From Acidobacteriaceae bacterium (GTDB taxonomy: Bacteria; Acidobacteriota; Terriglobia; Terriglobales; Acidobacteriaceae): a stretch of DNA of 41,629 bases. Below, one piece after another: positions 8,551 through 17,093 of the stretch (position 1 is the stretch's first letter; every line of letters starts with the position of its first letter). The translations under genes were made by a program, and so were the position numbers. The notes beneath the pieces are model-generated. The model saw only the letters and a list, made by a program, of their open reading frames with translations. It did no database searches and had not been told where the DNA came from. The stretch covers positions 1 through 41,629 of the forward strand of contig DAHXNK010000009.1 of NCBI GenBank assembly GCA_027365415.1, read 5' to 3'.

Positions 8551-9360
8551 TTACGGCACCGTTGTGGGTTGTGGTGCGTTCTTGGGCGTGGATAGGTAGC
8601 CTTCCACTTCATTTTTGCCAATGCTGTCGATGACTACTTCATAGAGCAGCGGCTGTTTTCCACTGTAGAACTGCACCGGCTCGTCTAGGCTACGATCCTT
8701 CTTTTCAATTTTCTTGTCGTCGGAGAAGACCTCTAGCGTGTAGCGCGAATGCTTTGCATCTGCCTTATGCAGTTGCAGCTTGACGGTTGCGATGGCCTGC
8801 GGCGGCTGCCCCTTGAGTAATTTGAACTGGTAGTAGGTGCGGTCGCCCATGTGTTTCAGATAATCCAACTGCTGCTGGTTGGTGGCGATCAGGCCACTCT
8901 GCACACCCAAGTCGCCAACTGCGTGTTGCAATTGCTGCTCCGTGTTGGTCAGTTCCGTCTTCACGCCGCCCACATCGGTCTGCACGCCGGAGACAGCACT
9001 CGAAACCGTGCCGACCTGTTTACGCGTTTCGGCCTCCTGTCGGGCCAGTTGGGAGGTTGCAGCCTGCTGTTGATGCAGAATCTCCTGTGCCCGGTCTTCG
9101 ATCTGGCGCTGCGTGATGCCCAGCTTATCGCCAAATTCCTCGCTGGTGGCGCGCAGTTGCCGATCCGTGGCAGCCAGCTCCGTAGCCTGGCGTAAGCTTT
9201 CCTGTTCGGAGGCTTGCAGTTGCGCTTCCGCTCTTGCTAGTTGGTGGGATAATGTGTAGCTCCACACCAAGCTGGCGATTGCAACCAGCAGCGCAACCGC
9301 CAGTGCCAAGAGCAATAATCCTGAAGGGAAACGTTCCTCGCTATAAATGGTATCTTCCAT
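8551..9360 (-). CDS. Membrane-anchored coiled-coil protein, function unknown
   Basis: A 269-residue protein with a single N-terminal membrane helix (residues about 13-35, GLLLLALAVALLVAIASLVW) and no cleavage site, so it should be anchored in the inner membrane with its bulk outside. Residues 38-165 are a long coiled coil rich in Gln, Ala and Glu with regular heptads. The last 100 residues (YYQFKLLKGQPPQAIATVKLQL onward) look like a small beta domain and end in a Pro/Thr tail. ATG 9360 has GGGAGG 5 bases upstream; longer in-frame starts lack such a site. It is divergent from citrate synthase and upstream of the GH57 gene. I do not recognise a family. Confidence 0.8.
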   Translation of the reverse strand: MEDTIYSEERFPSGLLLLALAVALLVAIASLVWSYTLSHQLARAEAQLQASEQESLRQATELAATDRQLRATSEEFGDKLGITQRQIEDRAQEILHQQQAATSQLARQEAETRKQVGTVSSAVSGVQTDVGGVKTELTNTEQQLQHAVGDLGVQSGLIATNQQQLDYLKHMGDRTYYQFKLLKGQPPQAIATVKLQLHKADAKHSRYTLEVFSDDKKIEKKDRSLDEPVQFYSGKQPLLYEVVIDSIGKNEVEGYLSTPKNAPQPTTVP

Positions 9361-9747
9361 TGCACCTCCCCTTTCCATTAAATGGGTTAAGATGGCAGGT
9401 TGGGGGAAAAGGATTTCTGCTTTGCGATCATTTTTCGGGGGAATAGGACTCCCCATCTGCCGTCGCCCGATTTTACTCTACAACAGAAGGCGTGTGCGCG
9501 ACGCTGGCATCAAAGTTACTGCTGGCTATGCCTTTGGAACCCTGCGGCCTGCTGCAACTGTATAGGCCGGGTAGCGCAGACTCCCTTTGCTGCGATATAA
9601 CAAAACGTTACACGTTTTACGGAAGCAGATTGTGCGGCGCGATGTTTTTGACTGCGCAGTGTTCCTCGCATGGGGTCGGCGGAACGGAATGAACCCCGCC
9701 GCAGACAGGCAGAGCGCTTTTGATTTCGTTTGGGAGAGTGGATTCCA
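9361..9747. promoter_or_regulatory. Divergent intergenic region before citrate synthase
   Basis: A 387-bp gap between two divergent genes. It contains a perfect inverted repeat AAAACGT-TAC-ACGTTTT at 9602-9618, placed about 130 bases before the citrate synthase start, and a TATAAC about 10 bases before that repeat which could be a -10 box. No convincing -35 box and no small gene were seen. Confidence 0.45.
9602..9618. promoter_or_regulatory. Operator-like inverted repeat upstream of citrate synthase
   Basis: Seven-base arms AAAACGT (9602-9608) and ACGTTTT (9612-9618) are exact reverse complements around TAC. The size and symmetry fit a binding site for a dimeric regulator. No regulator gene is adjacent, so the factor is unknown. 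Confidence 0.4.
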
Positions 9748-10881
9748 ATGACGACGGCAGTTGTAACACGCGGACTTGAAGGAATTGTTGCAGCCAACTC
9801 CGGCATTTGCTGGATTGACGGAGAGGCTGGGGTTCTGGCTTACCGGGGCATCGACATTCACGAACTGGCGCAGCGCTCTACCTTTGAGGAGACCAGCTAC
9901 CTGCTGTGGTTTGGCGTCTTGCCCACGGCCAGCCAGTTGGCGGAGTTCCGAAAGCAATTGGCCGCAGCTCGCACGCTACCGGAAGATATTCTTGGCCTGC
10001 TTGCAGCCCTGCCCCGCAATGGCACGCCGATGGAGGTTCTGCGCACCGCCGTCTCCGCGCTCAGCTTCTATGACCCGGACGAGAAAGACAACACCCACGA
10101 CGCCAACGTTCGCAAGAGCTATCGGCTCACTTCGCAGATCGCGCTCATCGTTGCCACTTACGACCGCATTCGCAAAGGCAAGCCGCTGGTCGCTGCTGAT
10201 CCTACGCTTTCGCACGCAGGAAATTTTCTGTGGATGCTGAATGGCGAGAAGCCTTCTGCAACTGCGGAAAAAGCCCTCGACACGGCTCTGATTCTGCACG
10301 CGGATCACGAGTTAAATGCCTCCACCTTCGCCGCGCGCGTCATCGCCGCCACGCTCTCTGATGTTCATTCGGCCATCACCGGGGCCATTGGCGCGCTTAA
10401 AGGCCCGCTGCATGGCGGAGCGAATGAGGCGGTCATGCACATCCTCTTCGCCATCGACAAGGCTGGGGCCGATCCGGTCGCGTATGTGCGCCAGATGCTG
10501 GCCGACAAGAAAAAAATCTCCGGCTTCGGGCATCGCGTCTATCACACCGAAGACCCACGCGCCACGCACCTGCGCCGCATGTCAGAGGATTTGGGCCGGG
10601 CCAGCGGCAATGCCAAGTGGTTTGAGATGTCGCGCAAGATCGAGTTGTTCGTCAAGGAAGAAAAGAAGCTCAACGCCAACGTCGATTTCTACTCCGCCTC
10701 GACGTATACGACGCTGGGCATCGACGTTGATCTCTTCACGCCCATCTTTGCCATCAGCCGCATCGCGGGCTGGGCCGCGCATGTCATCGAGCAATTGGAC
10801 GACAATCGCCTCATTCGCCCCCGCGCTGAGTATATTGGCCCGCCGTATCCGGCCCCATACATGCCCATCGAGAGCCGCTAG
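9748..10881 (+). CDS. gltA: Citrate synthase
   Basis: A 377-residue enzyme that condenses oxaloacetate with acetyl-CoA to start the TCA cycle. The catalytic triad is intact: His187 in HADHELNAST, His222 in GPLHGGANEAV and Asp313 in DFYSAS; the GFGHRVYHTEDPR segment binds substrate carboxylates. The short length and the sequence around the active site are those of the small dimeric citrate synthase / 2-methylcitrate synthase group, so methylcitrate activity cannot be excluded from sequence. ATG 9748 is chosen because GGGAGAG (9732-9738) precedes it; the open frame runs further upstream to a TTG without support. A possible weak hairpin with a T-rich tail follows (10902-10940). Confidence 0.94.
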   Translation: MTTAVVTRGLEGIVAANSGICWIDGEAGVLAYRGIDIHELAQRSTFEETSYLLWFGVLPTASQLAEFRKQLAAARTLPEDILGLLAALPRNGTPMEVLRTAVSALSFYDPDEKDNTHDANVRKSYRLTSQIALIVATYDRIRKGKPLVAADPTLSHAGNFLWMLNGEKPSATAEKALDTALILHADHELNASTFAARVIAATLSDVHSAITGAIGALKGPLHGGANEAVMHILFAIDKAGADPVAYVRQMLADKKKISGFGHRVYHTEDPRATHLRRMSEDLGRASGNAKWFEMSRKIELFVKEEKKLNANVDFYSASTYTTLGIDVDLFTPIFAISRIAGWAAHVIEQLDDNRLIRPRAEYIGPPYPAPYMPIESR

Positions 10882-10901
10882 CGCAAGGACGGGCTGTATA
10901 T

Positions 10902-10940
10902 CTGGGGCATCCAGTCGGGTGTCCCCAGGAGTTTTGCAAC
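10902..10940 (+). terminator. Possible weak terminator after citrate synthase
   Basis: CTGGGG at 10902-10907 pairs with CCCCAG at 10923-10928 around a 15-base loop, and is followed by GAGTTTTGCAACTTTTT. The stem is short, so this is a weak candidate only. Confidence 0.35.
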
Positions 10941-11004
10941 TTTTTCGCCAAGGTTGCGTCTCTACTTGTAACTCAAAGAAAGTGCCGATGTGTTCTGCCC
11001 TGCG

Positions 11005-11874
11005 ATGTTGCCTCGCTCGAAGAGTTTCTTCGTTTTGCGTATTCTTGTCGTTGCCTGCTGCGTCTCCGCAGGTTGGCTGGCTGCGCAGGAGCAGGCACAA
11101 ACTTCAGCGGCTCCCGCACAGGCAACTCCGGCTGCGATTCCTGCTGCTCCCGCGCAACCCAGCGCTGCGCCTGTCGTGCCGATACCGCCGCCGACCAGCG
11201 CCGCCGCCAAGTCGTCTTCCGCGCCACAGACCGCGCCGCCATCCAAACCATCCAAGAAAGCGCTGCACGATCAGGCCGAGCAACAAATTCAACAGCAGGA
11301 GCACCAGCGCATTCTGGGGATCATTCCCAACTTCAATACTTCTTACGTCTCAAATGCAGCGCCACTCACTCCCGGCCAGAAATTCCGCCTAGCATTCAAA
11401 AGTACCATCGATCCGTTTACATTTCTTGCAGCGGGTCTCGACGCTGGCTATAGTCAGGCAACCGATCAATTTGTCGGCTACGGCCAGGGCGCGGAGGGGT
11501 ATGGAAAGCGACTTGGCGCTTCCTACGCGGATACTTTTGATGGAATTCTTCTTGGCAACGCGCTCTTTCCCGTTCTGCTGCATGAAGACCCGCGCTACTT
11601 TCGCAGAGGTCACGGCAGATTTGTAAAGCGTCTTTTTTATGCCATCTCCACCACGATTATCACCCGGAACGACAATGGAACGTGGGGGCCAAACTACGCC
11701 AATGTCATGGGAAACCTAGCTGCGGGCGGTATCTCCAATATCTACTATCCCGCTTCAGATCGTGGTACGGAGCTAACCTTTGAACGTGCCGCCTCGGTGA
11801 CTATCGAAGGTTCTCTTGGCGCCATCTTCGTCGAGTTCTGGCCGGACATCTCCCACAAATTATTTAAGAAATAG
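11005..11874 (+). CDS. Secreted protein of unknown function, Ala/Pro-rich linker
   Basis: An exported 289-residue protein (294 from GTG 10990). The N-terminus has Lys/Arg then a hydrophobic run ending ...GWLAAQ, a signal peptide. Residues about 30-85 are a low-complexity Ala/Pro/Ser/Gln linker, followed by a conserved-looking domain of about 190 residues beginning ILGIIPNFNTSY and containing FLLA-type aromatic/Gly stretches (GYGQGAEGYGKRLGASYADTF) and LLHEDPRYFRRGHG. The Gly/Tyr/Asp pattern could be outer-membrane or periplasmic. I recall similar proteins only as hypothetical proteins of Acidobacteria. ATG 11005 is preferred because the signal peptide is then compact; GTG 10990 is the alternative. 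It converges on the lipoprotein gene, sharing an inverted repeat at the ends. Confidence 0.75.
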   Translation: MLPRSKSFFVLRILVVACCVSAGWLAAQEQAQTSAAPAQATPAAIPAAPAQPSAAPVVPIPPPTSAAAKSSSAPQTAPPSKPSKKALHDQAEQQIQQQEHQRILGIIPNFNTSYVSNAAPLTPGQKFRLAFKSTIDPFTFLAAGLDAGYSQATDQFVGYGQGAEGYGKRLGASYADTFDGILLGNALFPVLLHEDPRYFRRGHGRFVKRLFYAISTTIITRNDNGTWGPNYANVMGNLAAGGISNIYYPASDRGTELTFERAASVTIEGSLGAIFVEFWPDISHKLFKK

Positions 11875-11900
11875 CGGCGGCAAAAGAAATTATTTGTGGG
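11852..11900. terminator. Inverted repeat spanning the ends of two convergent genes
   Basis: The 14-base arms 11852-11865 (CCCACAAATTATTT) and 11887-11900 (AAATTATTTGTGGG) pair at 13 of 14 positions around a 21-base loop. The arms include the last codons of both convergent genes, so the stem could act as a shared terminator or as RNA-end protection. AT-rich stem, so moderate stability only. Confidence 0.5.
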
Positions 11901-12432
11901 CCGTTGATAGAGCCTGCGGATATTCTGCCAGTAGTAATTGCGCCTCGTCGCTACCGAGAGGATTGAGCTGGACCAGCCCAGAATTGGACGAATACCATAT
12001 CGAGGTCACTAGGAAATAGTACGCTTGATCTGCCTGTACGTTGACGCTGGTGAGCCAGATTAAATACTTCAATCCTTTGAATCTCGATTGCCATTGGGCG
12101 CAAAGGTGATGCTCGCCCGGCTCTGCCGAGAAAAATAGATAGGAGGCACCCCGGATGGCACCCATCCAATGGCCGTCCATGCCCAGGCGGATGGTTGGAT
12201 TGCCAAATTGCTGCCCTGCCCCGTACATGCCGAACACATATATCCGTGCTTCGTCTTTCTGCCCCGGCGGAACGACGTCAGAAGTGTAACGTTCTTCTAC
12301 ATGGAAGTTGACGCGGTAATCGCCGCAGGCGGCCCTGACTTCCTGTAGGGCTTTGGCTTTGGTGCGCACGCTTTGCGCGGCGGCGCAAGACGCGACCAGC
12401 AGGCAGGCAGACAACACGAGCATCTTTCTCAT
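11890..12432 (-). CDS. Small putative lipoprotein (DUF2846-like)
   Basis: A 180-residue exported protein. From ATG 12432 it starts MRKMLVLSACLLVASCAAAQ, in which VASC is an acceptable lipobox, so a lipid-anchored periplasmic or outer-membrane protein is likely; cleavage after AAA is the alternative. GGAG precedes ATG 12432 by about 9 bases. The mature part has the pattern ARIYVFGMYG...LGMDGHWMGAI...YLFFSAEPGEHHLCAQW...VNVQADQAYYFLV, which resembles the DUF2846 fold (a beta domain with a 'value, gate, PG.H' core). This assignment is by eye. It lies downstream of pgeF on the same strand with a 117-base gap. Confidence 0.65.
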   Translation of the reverse strand: MRKMLVLSACLLVASCAAAQSVRTKAKALQEVRAACGDYRVNFHVEERYTSDVVPPGQKDEARIYVFGMYGAGQQFGNPTIRLGMDGHWMGAIRGASYLFFSAEPGEHHLCAQWQSRFKGLKYLIWLTSVNVQADQAYYFLVTSIWYSSNSGLVQLNPLGSDEAQLLLAEYPQALSTAHK

Positions 12433-12549
12433 TCTCAGGCTCCCGGACAATCGCGCAGGCCGATCCCGGCAGAGCGCAAAGAGAATCGTACACCGCTGAA
12501 TGGACGTGGGCGCGATGGAAAGGTTGGCATTGGATGGAGACTCACCCCG

Positions 12550-13650
12550 CTAGCGAATGCCGACGACGCTCATCATGCGTCCGGTAAATCCCTGCTCGCC
12601 GCGATGCGAAAAGAACTGCGCGGGATGACAGGCCGTGCATACTCCCAGCGCATGAATCTTTGCTTGCGCCACGCCTGCATCCAGCAGTTGCCGCCGGTTA
12701 GCCTCCACCAAATCCAGATGCGTGCTTGGCCCCAGATTGCTGTGTCCGGGCGCGCGCGCGGTCAAAAACAGCAGCGGATATTTCTCCTTGATCGGATCGG
12801 AATCGTAGACCTCGCGGAAGAGCGCGTCGCTGTAGGCAAACTGCGAATCAAACCTGTTGCGCACCTCGTCGCCGATGGCATAACAGCAGCCGCCAATCCC
12901 CGGCCCAATGGCTGCTGTCAGATCGCTGGGCCTGCTGCCAAGCTCCGCCTGCATTCGGCCTACGCCGCGCTCCACCACCCGCGCCGCCGTGCCGCGCCAT
13001 CCGGCATGGAAGGCCGCCACCACGCGCTGACGCGTGTCCACGACCAGGATAGGGAGACAATCGGCGGTCAGAATGCCCAGCAGCAGTCCGGGCTGGGTCG
13101 AGATCATGCCATCGCCCGCCTGCAACGCGACGCCCGCCTGCGGCTTGTCTTCGATGCGATAGACAATGCCGGAGTGTATCTGTCGCAACAGCACCAATCG
13201 CAGCAGCGCCAACTGCGCCAGCGCTGTATGTTTGGACGACGCAGGTGGTGTCTCCAGCAGTGCGCGAAGAAACATCTCCCGATTGCGGCGGACATTTTTT
13301 TGCGTGTCGCTCCCTGTGAAACCAAGATTCAGTTCGCCCTGTCCTGATCCTGACGGTGTGCGCGGCGCGTAGACCTTGGAAGCTCCGTTGGGACGAGTGC
13401 TGAAGCCATGCGCCAGCCACGGGTAGCGCTCCCAGGCTGGAACGCGCAGAACTGTGGGAATGGGCACAGAATCCTTTTTCTGCGCAGCAGAATTTCGCGC
13501 AGACGGGGATGTTTTCTGCGCAGACGGGCGCGTGCGCCGCGTGCCGTGGGTCAGGCCGACGGCCCCCAATAGCGCATCAATACCGCGAAGAGCTTCATCA
13601 AGAGAGCCAGAAAAAACAGGAGAAGAGGATTTTTTTGTACGAGGACTCAC
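12550..13650 (-). CDS. pgeF: PgeF/YfiH laccase-domain protein
   Basis: A 366-residue member of the YfiH/PgeF family (purine nucleoside phosphorylase / laccase-domain proteins; in other bacteria linked to editing of peptidoglycan precursors). The metal-binding residues are present: His159 in RQIHSG, Cys198 in GILTADCLP and His215 in AAFHAGWRG; AIGPGIGGCCYAIG is also typical. Residues 1-65 are a basic, Ser/Lys-rich extension not found in short family members. Start: the frame is open up to ATG 13710, but that would read through the terminator at 13675-13698. GTG 13650 is preferred: it has TAAAAT on the same strand, 7 bases upstream, and no ribosome site, as expected for a leaderless message. 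Confidence 0.85.
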   Translation of the reverse strand: MSPRTKKSSSPVFSGSLDEALRGIDALLGAVGLTHGTRRTRPSAQKTSPSARNSAAQKKDSVPIPTVLRVPAWERYPWLAHGFSTRPNGASKVYAPRTPSGSGQGELNLGFTGSDTQKNVRRNREMFLRALLETPPASSKHTALAQLALLRLVLLRQIHSGIVYRIEDKPQAGVALQAGDGMISTQPGLLLGILTADCLPILVVDTRQRVVAAFHAGWRGTAARVVERGVGRMQAELGSRPSDLTAAIGPGIGGCCYAIGDEVRNRFDSQFAYSDALFREVYDSDPIKEKYPLLFLTARAPGHSNLGPSTHLDLVEANRRQLLDAGVAQAKIHALGVCTACHPAQFFSHRGEQGFTGRMMSVVGIR

Positions 13651-14094
13651 GCTATTGATTTTAGCCAGAATGCAAAAGGCCCGCTCGGAGCGGGCCTTGC
13701 GTCGAGGCATTGAGGCGGGATAGCAGGAAGAATTCAGATCGAAGGAAGCGAGACAGCCGAGGAAACGAAAGCTACGGGGCTGAAGCGCTCGAAATTGCGA
13801 GGAACACCATTCAGTGAGGTCTGCAAAGTAGATGCCTCTGTATGCCTATGGATAAGCAAGCGCAATGCCAAACCTTGTAGGCATGGGAGAAAAGAGTGTA
13901 AAAAACACTTAAAATGCGAGTTCTTTTCGGCTTTGCATGTATTTATGTGTTTACTTTCAATTACTTGTTGGAAGTTTCCCCTTTGGGGGGTCTCTTTGCA
14001 GCCCTCGCCAAGATAGAGCAGATTTCAATCTCAGCGGATGGAAGAAGGAAAATTAAAAGACGCTTAAATTCCCAATAGTGGAAACGTTATTCCA
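13651..14094. other. 444-bp non-coding stretch with one clear terminator
   Basis: No gene is supported here. The minus-strand terminator is at 13675-13698. The part from about 13880 to 14094 is AT-rich. Reading minus, the stretch from 14094 to 13700 has several short T-runs and only tiny open frames (for example a 12-codon one). It could be a long 3' tail of the sigma-54 activator message or hold a small RNA ended by that terminator. No tRNA, SRP RNA or tmRNA core was recognised. Confidence 0.5.
13675..13698 (-). terminator. Rho-independent terminator (minus strand)
   Basis: Read on the minus strand: AAGGCCCGCTCCGAGCGGGCC, then TTTT. The stem is 10 bp, GC-rich, around a 4-base loop. A T-run follows on the minus strand only, so it ends minus-strand transcripts coming from above 13700. 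Its presence also argues against an ATG at 13710 as the start of pgeF. Confidence 0.85.
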
Positions 14095-15675
14095 TTAATG
14101 CGAAATTTTCTTCTCTTCGGGGTGGACATCATCCTGCATTTCCTTTTCTTCCTCCATCTGCTTCATCTTGTTCAGGAGCGCTTTGTAGCTGACGCCCAGT
14201 CTGCGTGCGGCCTCCTTGCGGTTCCAGTGGGTCTCCTGCAGCATCTGCTGGATGGCCTGTCGCTCGGCCTGCCACGCCGCCTGGCGGCCAATCTCCAGCA
14301 AGGATGGCGCTGTTTGGGCGTGTTTTCGGCTCGGGACGCTCGTGTCGTCCTCTGCGTCGGAGGGGGAAGCATCCAGCAAGGAAGCCTTGTCTGGCAGTTC
14401 TCCGGTTGCCGCGTTCCGGCGCATGGAACTGCGCGCCGAAAGCTCACGCAAAATCTGGGTCTCTCCGCCGACGATGACAAAGCGCTTGCAGAGATTTTCC
14501 AACTCTCGCACATTGCCCGGCCAGCCATAGGTGAGCATCTGGCGCTCGACCTCCGCGCTGAAGAAGCGCGCGGGCCTGCGGTACTCGACAGCATATTTTT
14601 CCAGAAAGTGATGAGTCAGCAAGGGAATCTCATCGCGGCGTTCGCGCAGCGGAGGAACATGCACCGTCACCACGTTGATGCGGTAATAGAGGTCTTCGCG
14701 GAAGAGGCCTTCGGCCACGCGCTGCTCTAGCAGCTTGTTGGTGGCGCAGAGCACGCGCACATCCACGGAGAGATCGTGCTTGGCTCCCAGGCGCGAGAAC
14801 TGCCCGTCCTGCAAGACATGCAGCAGCTTGGCCTGCAACAGCGGATGCATCTCGCCGATCTCGTCCAGGAACAGGGTGCCATGATCGGCCAGTTCAAATT
14901 TTCCTGGCTTGGGGCGTGTCGCTCCGGTAAAAGCTCCCACGTCGTAGCCGAACAGCTCGCTTTCCAGAAGATCATTTGGAATCGCGGCGCAATTAACTTT
15001 GATGAAGGGTTTCTGCACGCGGCGCGAGGCCTCGTACACCATGCGCGCGACAATCTCTTTGCCCACTCCGCTCTCGCCGCGAATCAAGACGGTGGCATCG
15101 GTCGCGGCAACCTTCGCAACGATGTCGCGAATCTCCGCCATGCGTGGATTGGAGCCAATCAATTGCGGAGAAGACGAGTGCAGAGAAGAAGCGCGTGGGG
15201 TGGAAGTGCTTTTGCTCTCGGCAGCTTGCGGCGGCACCGCTAACGGTGGAGGTGGCTCTGGCACAACGGTCGCGGCAATGTTGGGTGGTGACACCTTCTG
15301 CTGGCGTGCCAGTTTTTCCAGCACGACGCGTATCCGTTCGGTGATCTCGGCTTCGTCCAGCGGCAAGGTCAGAACATCTTCCGCGCCCAGGCGCGAAGCG
15401 GCAAAGGATATTTCTGCGGTCGGCTTGCCGATCCCCACGATCACGGGCAGATGGGGATGCTGCGCGCGCACCCGCTCCAGCCATACTGCGTTGTTATGGA
15501 GTTCCAGAACCAACAGGGAAGGGGATGCCTCGCGCAGGCGATCCAGCAGGTCTTCAATATTTTGAGGAGAGGCTAGGGCAACCGAGGCCTCTTGCTGCAT
15601 CAGCGCCTGCACAAGAGGTGCAAAGGGAGCGGTATCGCGCAGCGCGAGTAAAACCTGGAGGTTCAAGCGAGACAT
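14095..15675 (-). CDS. Sigma-54-dependent activator with degenerate receiver domain
   Basis: A 526-residue bacterial enhancer-binding protein. Residues 1-125 fold like a response-regulator receiver but lack its active-site residues: the acidic pair is Ala-Leu (LLALRD), the phosphorylated Asp is Glu58 (LLVLELHNN), and the conserved Lys is Leu (LTLPLDE). A Pro/Ser linker follows. The AAA+ domain has Walker A GESGVGKE (200-207), the sigma-54 contact loop GAFTGA (247-252), Walker B TLFLDE (267-272) and [13 protein letters not shown] (384-396). A Fis-type helix-turn-helix is at about 471-503 ([20 protein letters not shown]). It should activate sigma-54 promoters, but probably not through phosphorylation. 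It is the last gene of the phoH-ybeY-corC group, 128 bases after corC, and no sensor kinase is adjacent. Target genes are unknown. Confidence 0.9.
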   Translation of the reverse strand: MSRLNLQVLLALRDTAPFAPLVQALMQQEASVALASPQNIEDLLDRLREASPSLLVLELHNNAVWLERVRAQHPHLPVIVGIGKPTAEISFAASRLGAEDVLTLPLDEAEITERIRVVLEKLARQQKVSPPNIAATVVPEPPPPLAVPPQAAESKSTSTPRASSLHSSSPQLIGSNPRMAEIRDIVAKVAATDATVLIRGESGVGKEIVARMVYEASRRVQKPFIKVNCAAIPNDLLESELFGYDVGAFTGATRPKPGKFELADHGTLFLDEIGEMHPLLQAKLLHVLQDGQFSRLGAKHDLSVDVRVLCATNKLLEQRVAEGLFREDLYYRINVVTVHVPPLRERRDEIPLLTHHFLEKYAVEYRRPARFFSAEVERQMLTYGWPGNVRELENLCKRFVIVGGETQILRELSARSSMRRNAATGELPDKASLLDASPSDAEDDTSVPSRKHAQTAPSLLEIGRQAAWQAERQAIQQMLQETHWNRKEAARRLGVSYKALLNKMKQMEEEKEMQDDVHPEEKKISH

Positions 15676-15803
15676 AGGAATGATACTTTGATTCTAGTCC
15701 AAGGAGGGGCTGCTGCGAGCAAATGGAACTTCCTGCTATGCCATAGGGTTCAGAGTTGCCGCAGAATGGGGCGGAACGCGCAGCGCAGATCGCGACTTCG
15801 CAT

Positions 15804-17093
15804 TTACGTTTGGGGGATTCTTCGCACGCGCAGCCGCTCCACGCGGCGGCTGGAGGAGGCCAGCACTTCCAGCCGCAGGCCGTCTGCCTCCACCACTTCG
15901 CCAACCAGAGGAATGCGCCCTGCGATCTCCGTTACCAGTCCGCCCAGCGTGGTCGATTCGTATTCCTCTGGCAAGGCAATCTCCTCTTCTTCGCCGAAGA
16001 GCGCATTCAGATGCGCCAACTCAAAGCTGCCGGACACAAGGACTGATCCATCCGACTCGCGCTGTGGCGTTTCGTCGGAACTTGGCGTCTCGTGCTCGTC
16101 CGTAATGGCTCCAACGATCTCTTCCAGCAAGTCCTCGATGGTCACCAGTCCGGCCACGCCGCCATATTCGTCGATCACGATCATCATGTGCTGCTTGGCC
16201 TGCTGCATCTCGCGCAGCAACGCCTGCACGCGCTTGGTCTCTGGCGTAAAGGCTGCCGGACGCACAATCTCCCGCACTGCGCGATGCACCGCGTCCGCAT
16301 CGGAGATATGCAGCAGGTCATGCACAAACGCGATGCCAAGAATGTTATCGACGGTGGTCTGATATACGGGAACGCGGGAATAGGCATGGAGGCGCAGCGC
16401 TTCGGTGAACTCGGCCAGCGTCATGGTCGCTGGCACGGTGAACATCGCCGGACGCGGCGTCATCACCTCGCGCACCACTTTATCGCCAAACTCCACGGCA
16501 GAGCGAATCAGCGCGCGGTCGCTCTCCTCCAGAATGCCCTCTTCTTTGCCCGCTTCAATCAACGCTTCGACGGCCTCTGCCGGACGATCTTCGATCTCGG
16601 CATCCCCTTGCTCTGCCAGCGCGGCAATGGAGAGCAGAAAGCCCAGCATCACCGTCACCGGCAATACCAGATAAAAAAGAAAGCGCAGCAGCCATGCAAG
16701 TCGCGCAATCCACAACCCGCGCGTGCGCGTAAAAAACAACTGCGGCAGAAAACGATTGAACAGCAAAATCACCAGCACAATGGCAAAGATCGCCTGTGCG
16801 ATCTCGCCTCCGCTGGGCGGAAGGTCGATGAAGAGGCGGCGCTCGAAGAGCAATTTGCCAAAGAGCAGCGACAGAGCGGCAATCGAAAGATAGGTCAGCA
16901 GGCTGGCTGAGAGCGCCGCTCGCTCCCGATTCATACCCAGATGCGGCTCCACGCGCTGCTCCCAGGCGTCGATGTTTTCTTGAAATTCGCGGGAGAGGAA
17001 CTTGCCCATCTCGAAGTACAGCCGATCGATATAGGAATTCAAGGTCAACACGAGCAGCAGCACGGCAATTGCAATTGCCAAAGAGAAGGTCAT
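15804..17093 (-). CDS. corC: CorC/HlyC family CNNM and CBS domain transporter-like protein
   Basis: A 429-residue inner-membrane protein. Residues 1-180 form the CNNM/DUF21 domain with an N-terminal helix and three further hydrophobic segments (about 63-83, 90-114, 130-160). Residues about 200-325 are the CBS pair (REVMTPRPAMFTVPATM, DNILGIAFVHDLL, MMIVIDEYGGVAGLVTIEDLLEEIVG), which bind nucleotides. Residues 345-425 are the CorC_HlyC domain (GSVLVSGSFELAHLNALF...TTLGGLVTEIAGRIP). Such proteins take part in magnesium and cobalt efflux or homeostasis. ATG 17093 overlaps the stop of ybeY by 4 bases (ATGA), so the two are translationally coupled. The 'hemolysin' label used for this family is historical. 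Confidence 0.92.
   Translation of the reverse strand: MTFSLAIAIAVLLLVLTLNSYIDRLYFEMGKFLSREFQENIDAWEQRVEPHLGMNRERAALSASLLTYLSIAALSLLFGKLLFERRLFIDLPPSGGEIAQAIFAIVLVILLFNRFLPQLFFTRTRGLWIARLAWLLRFLFYLVLPVTVMLGFLLSIAALAEQGDAEIEDRPAEAVEALIEAGKEEGILEESDRALIRSAVEFGDKVVREVMTPRPAMFTVPATMTLAEFTEALRLHAYSRVPVYQTTVDNILGIAFVHDLLHISDADAVHRAVREIVRPAAFTPETKRVQALLREMQQAKQHMMIVIDEYGGVAGLVTIEDLLEEIVGAITDEHETPSSDETPQRESDGSVLVSGSFELAHLNALFGEEEEIALPEEYESTTLGGLVTEIAGRIPLVGEVVEADGLRLEVLASSSRRVERLRVRRIPQT

Noticed and set aside
12373-13347. 324-residue plus-strand open frame
   Set aside because: Antisense to pgeF and the lipoprotein; rich in Arg/Gln/His as in other shadows of GC-rich genes.
13651-13710. ATG 13710 as the start of pgeF
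   Set aside because: The N-terminus would be encoded by a terminator hairpin with its T-run; GTG 13650 is better supported.
13700-13800. Possible SRP RNA (the GAAGGAAGC-like piece near 13740)
   Set aside because: The conserved SRP core sequence and hairpin are not complete.
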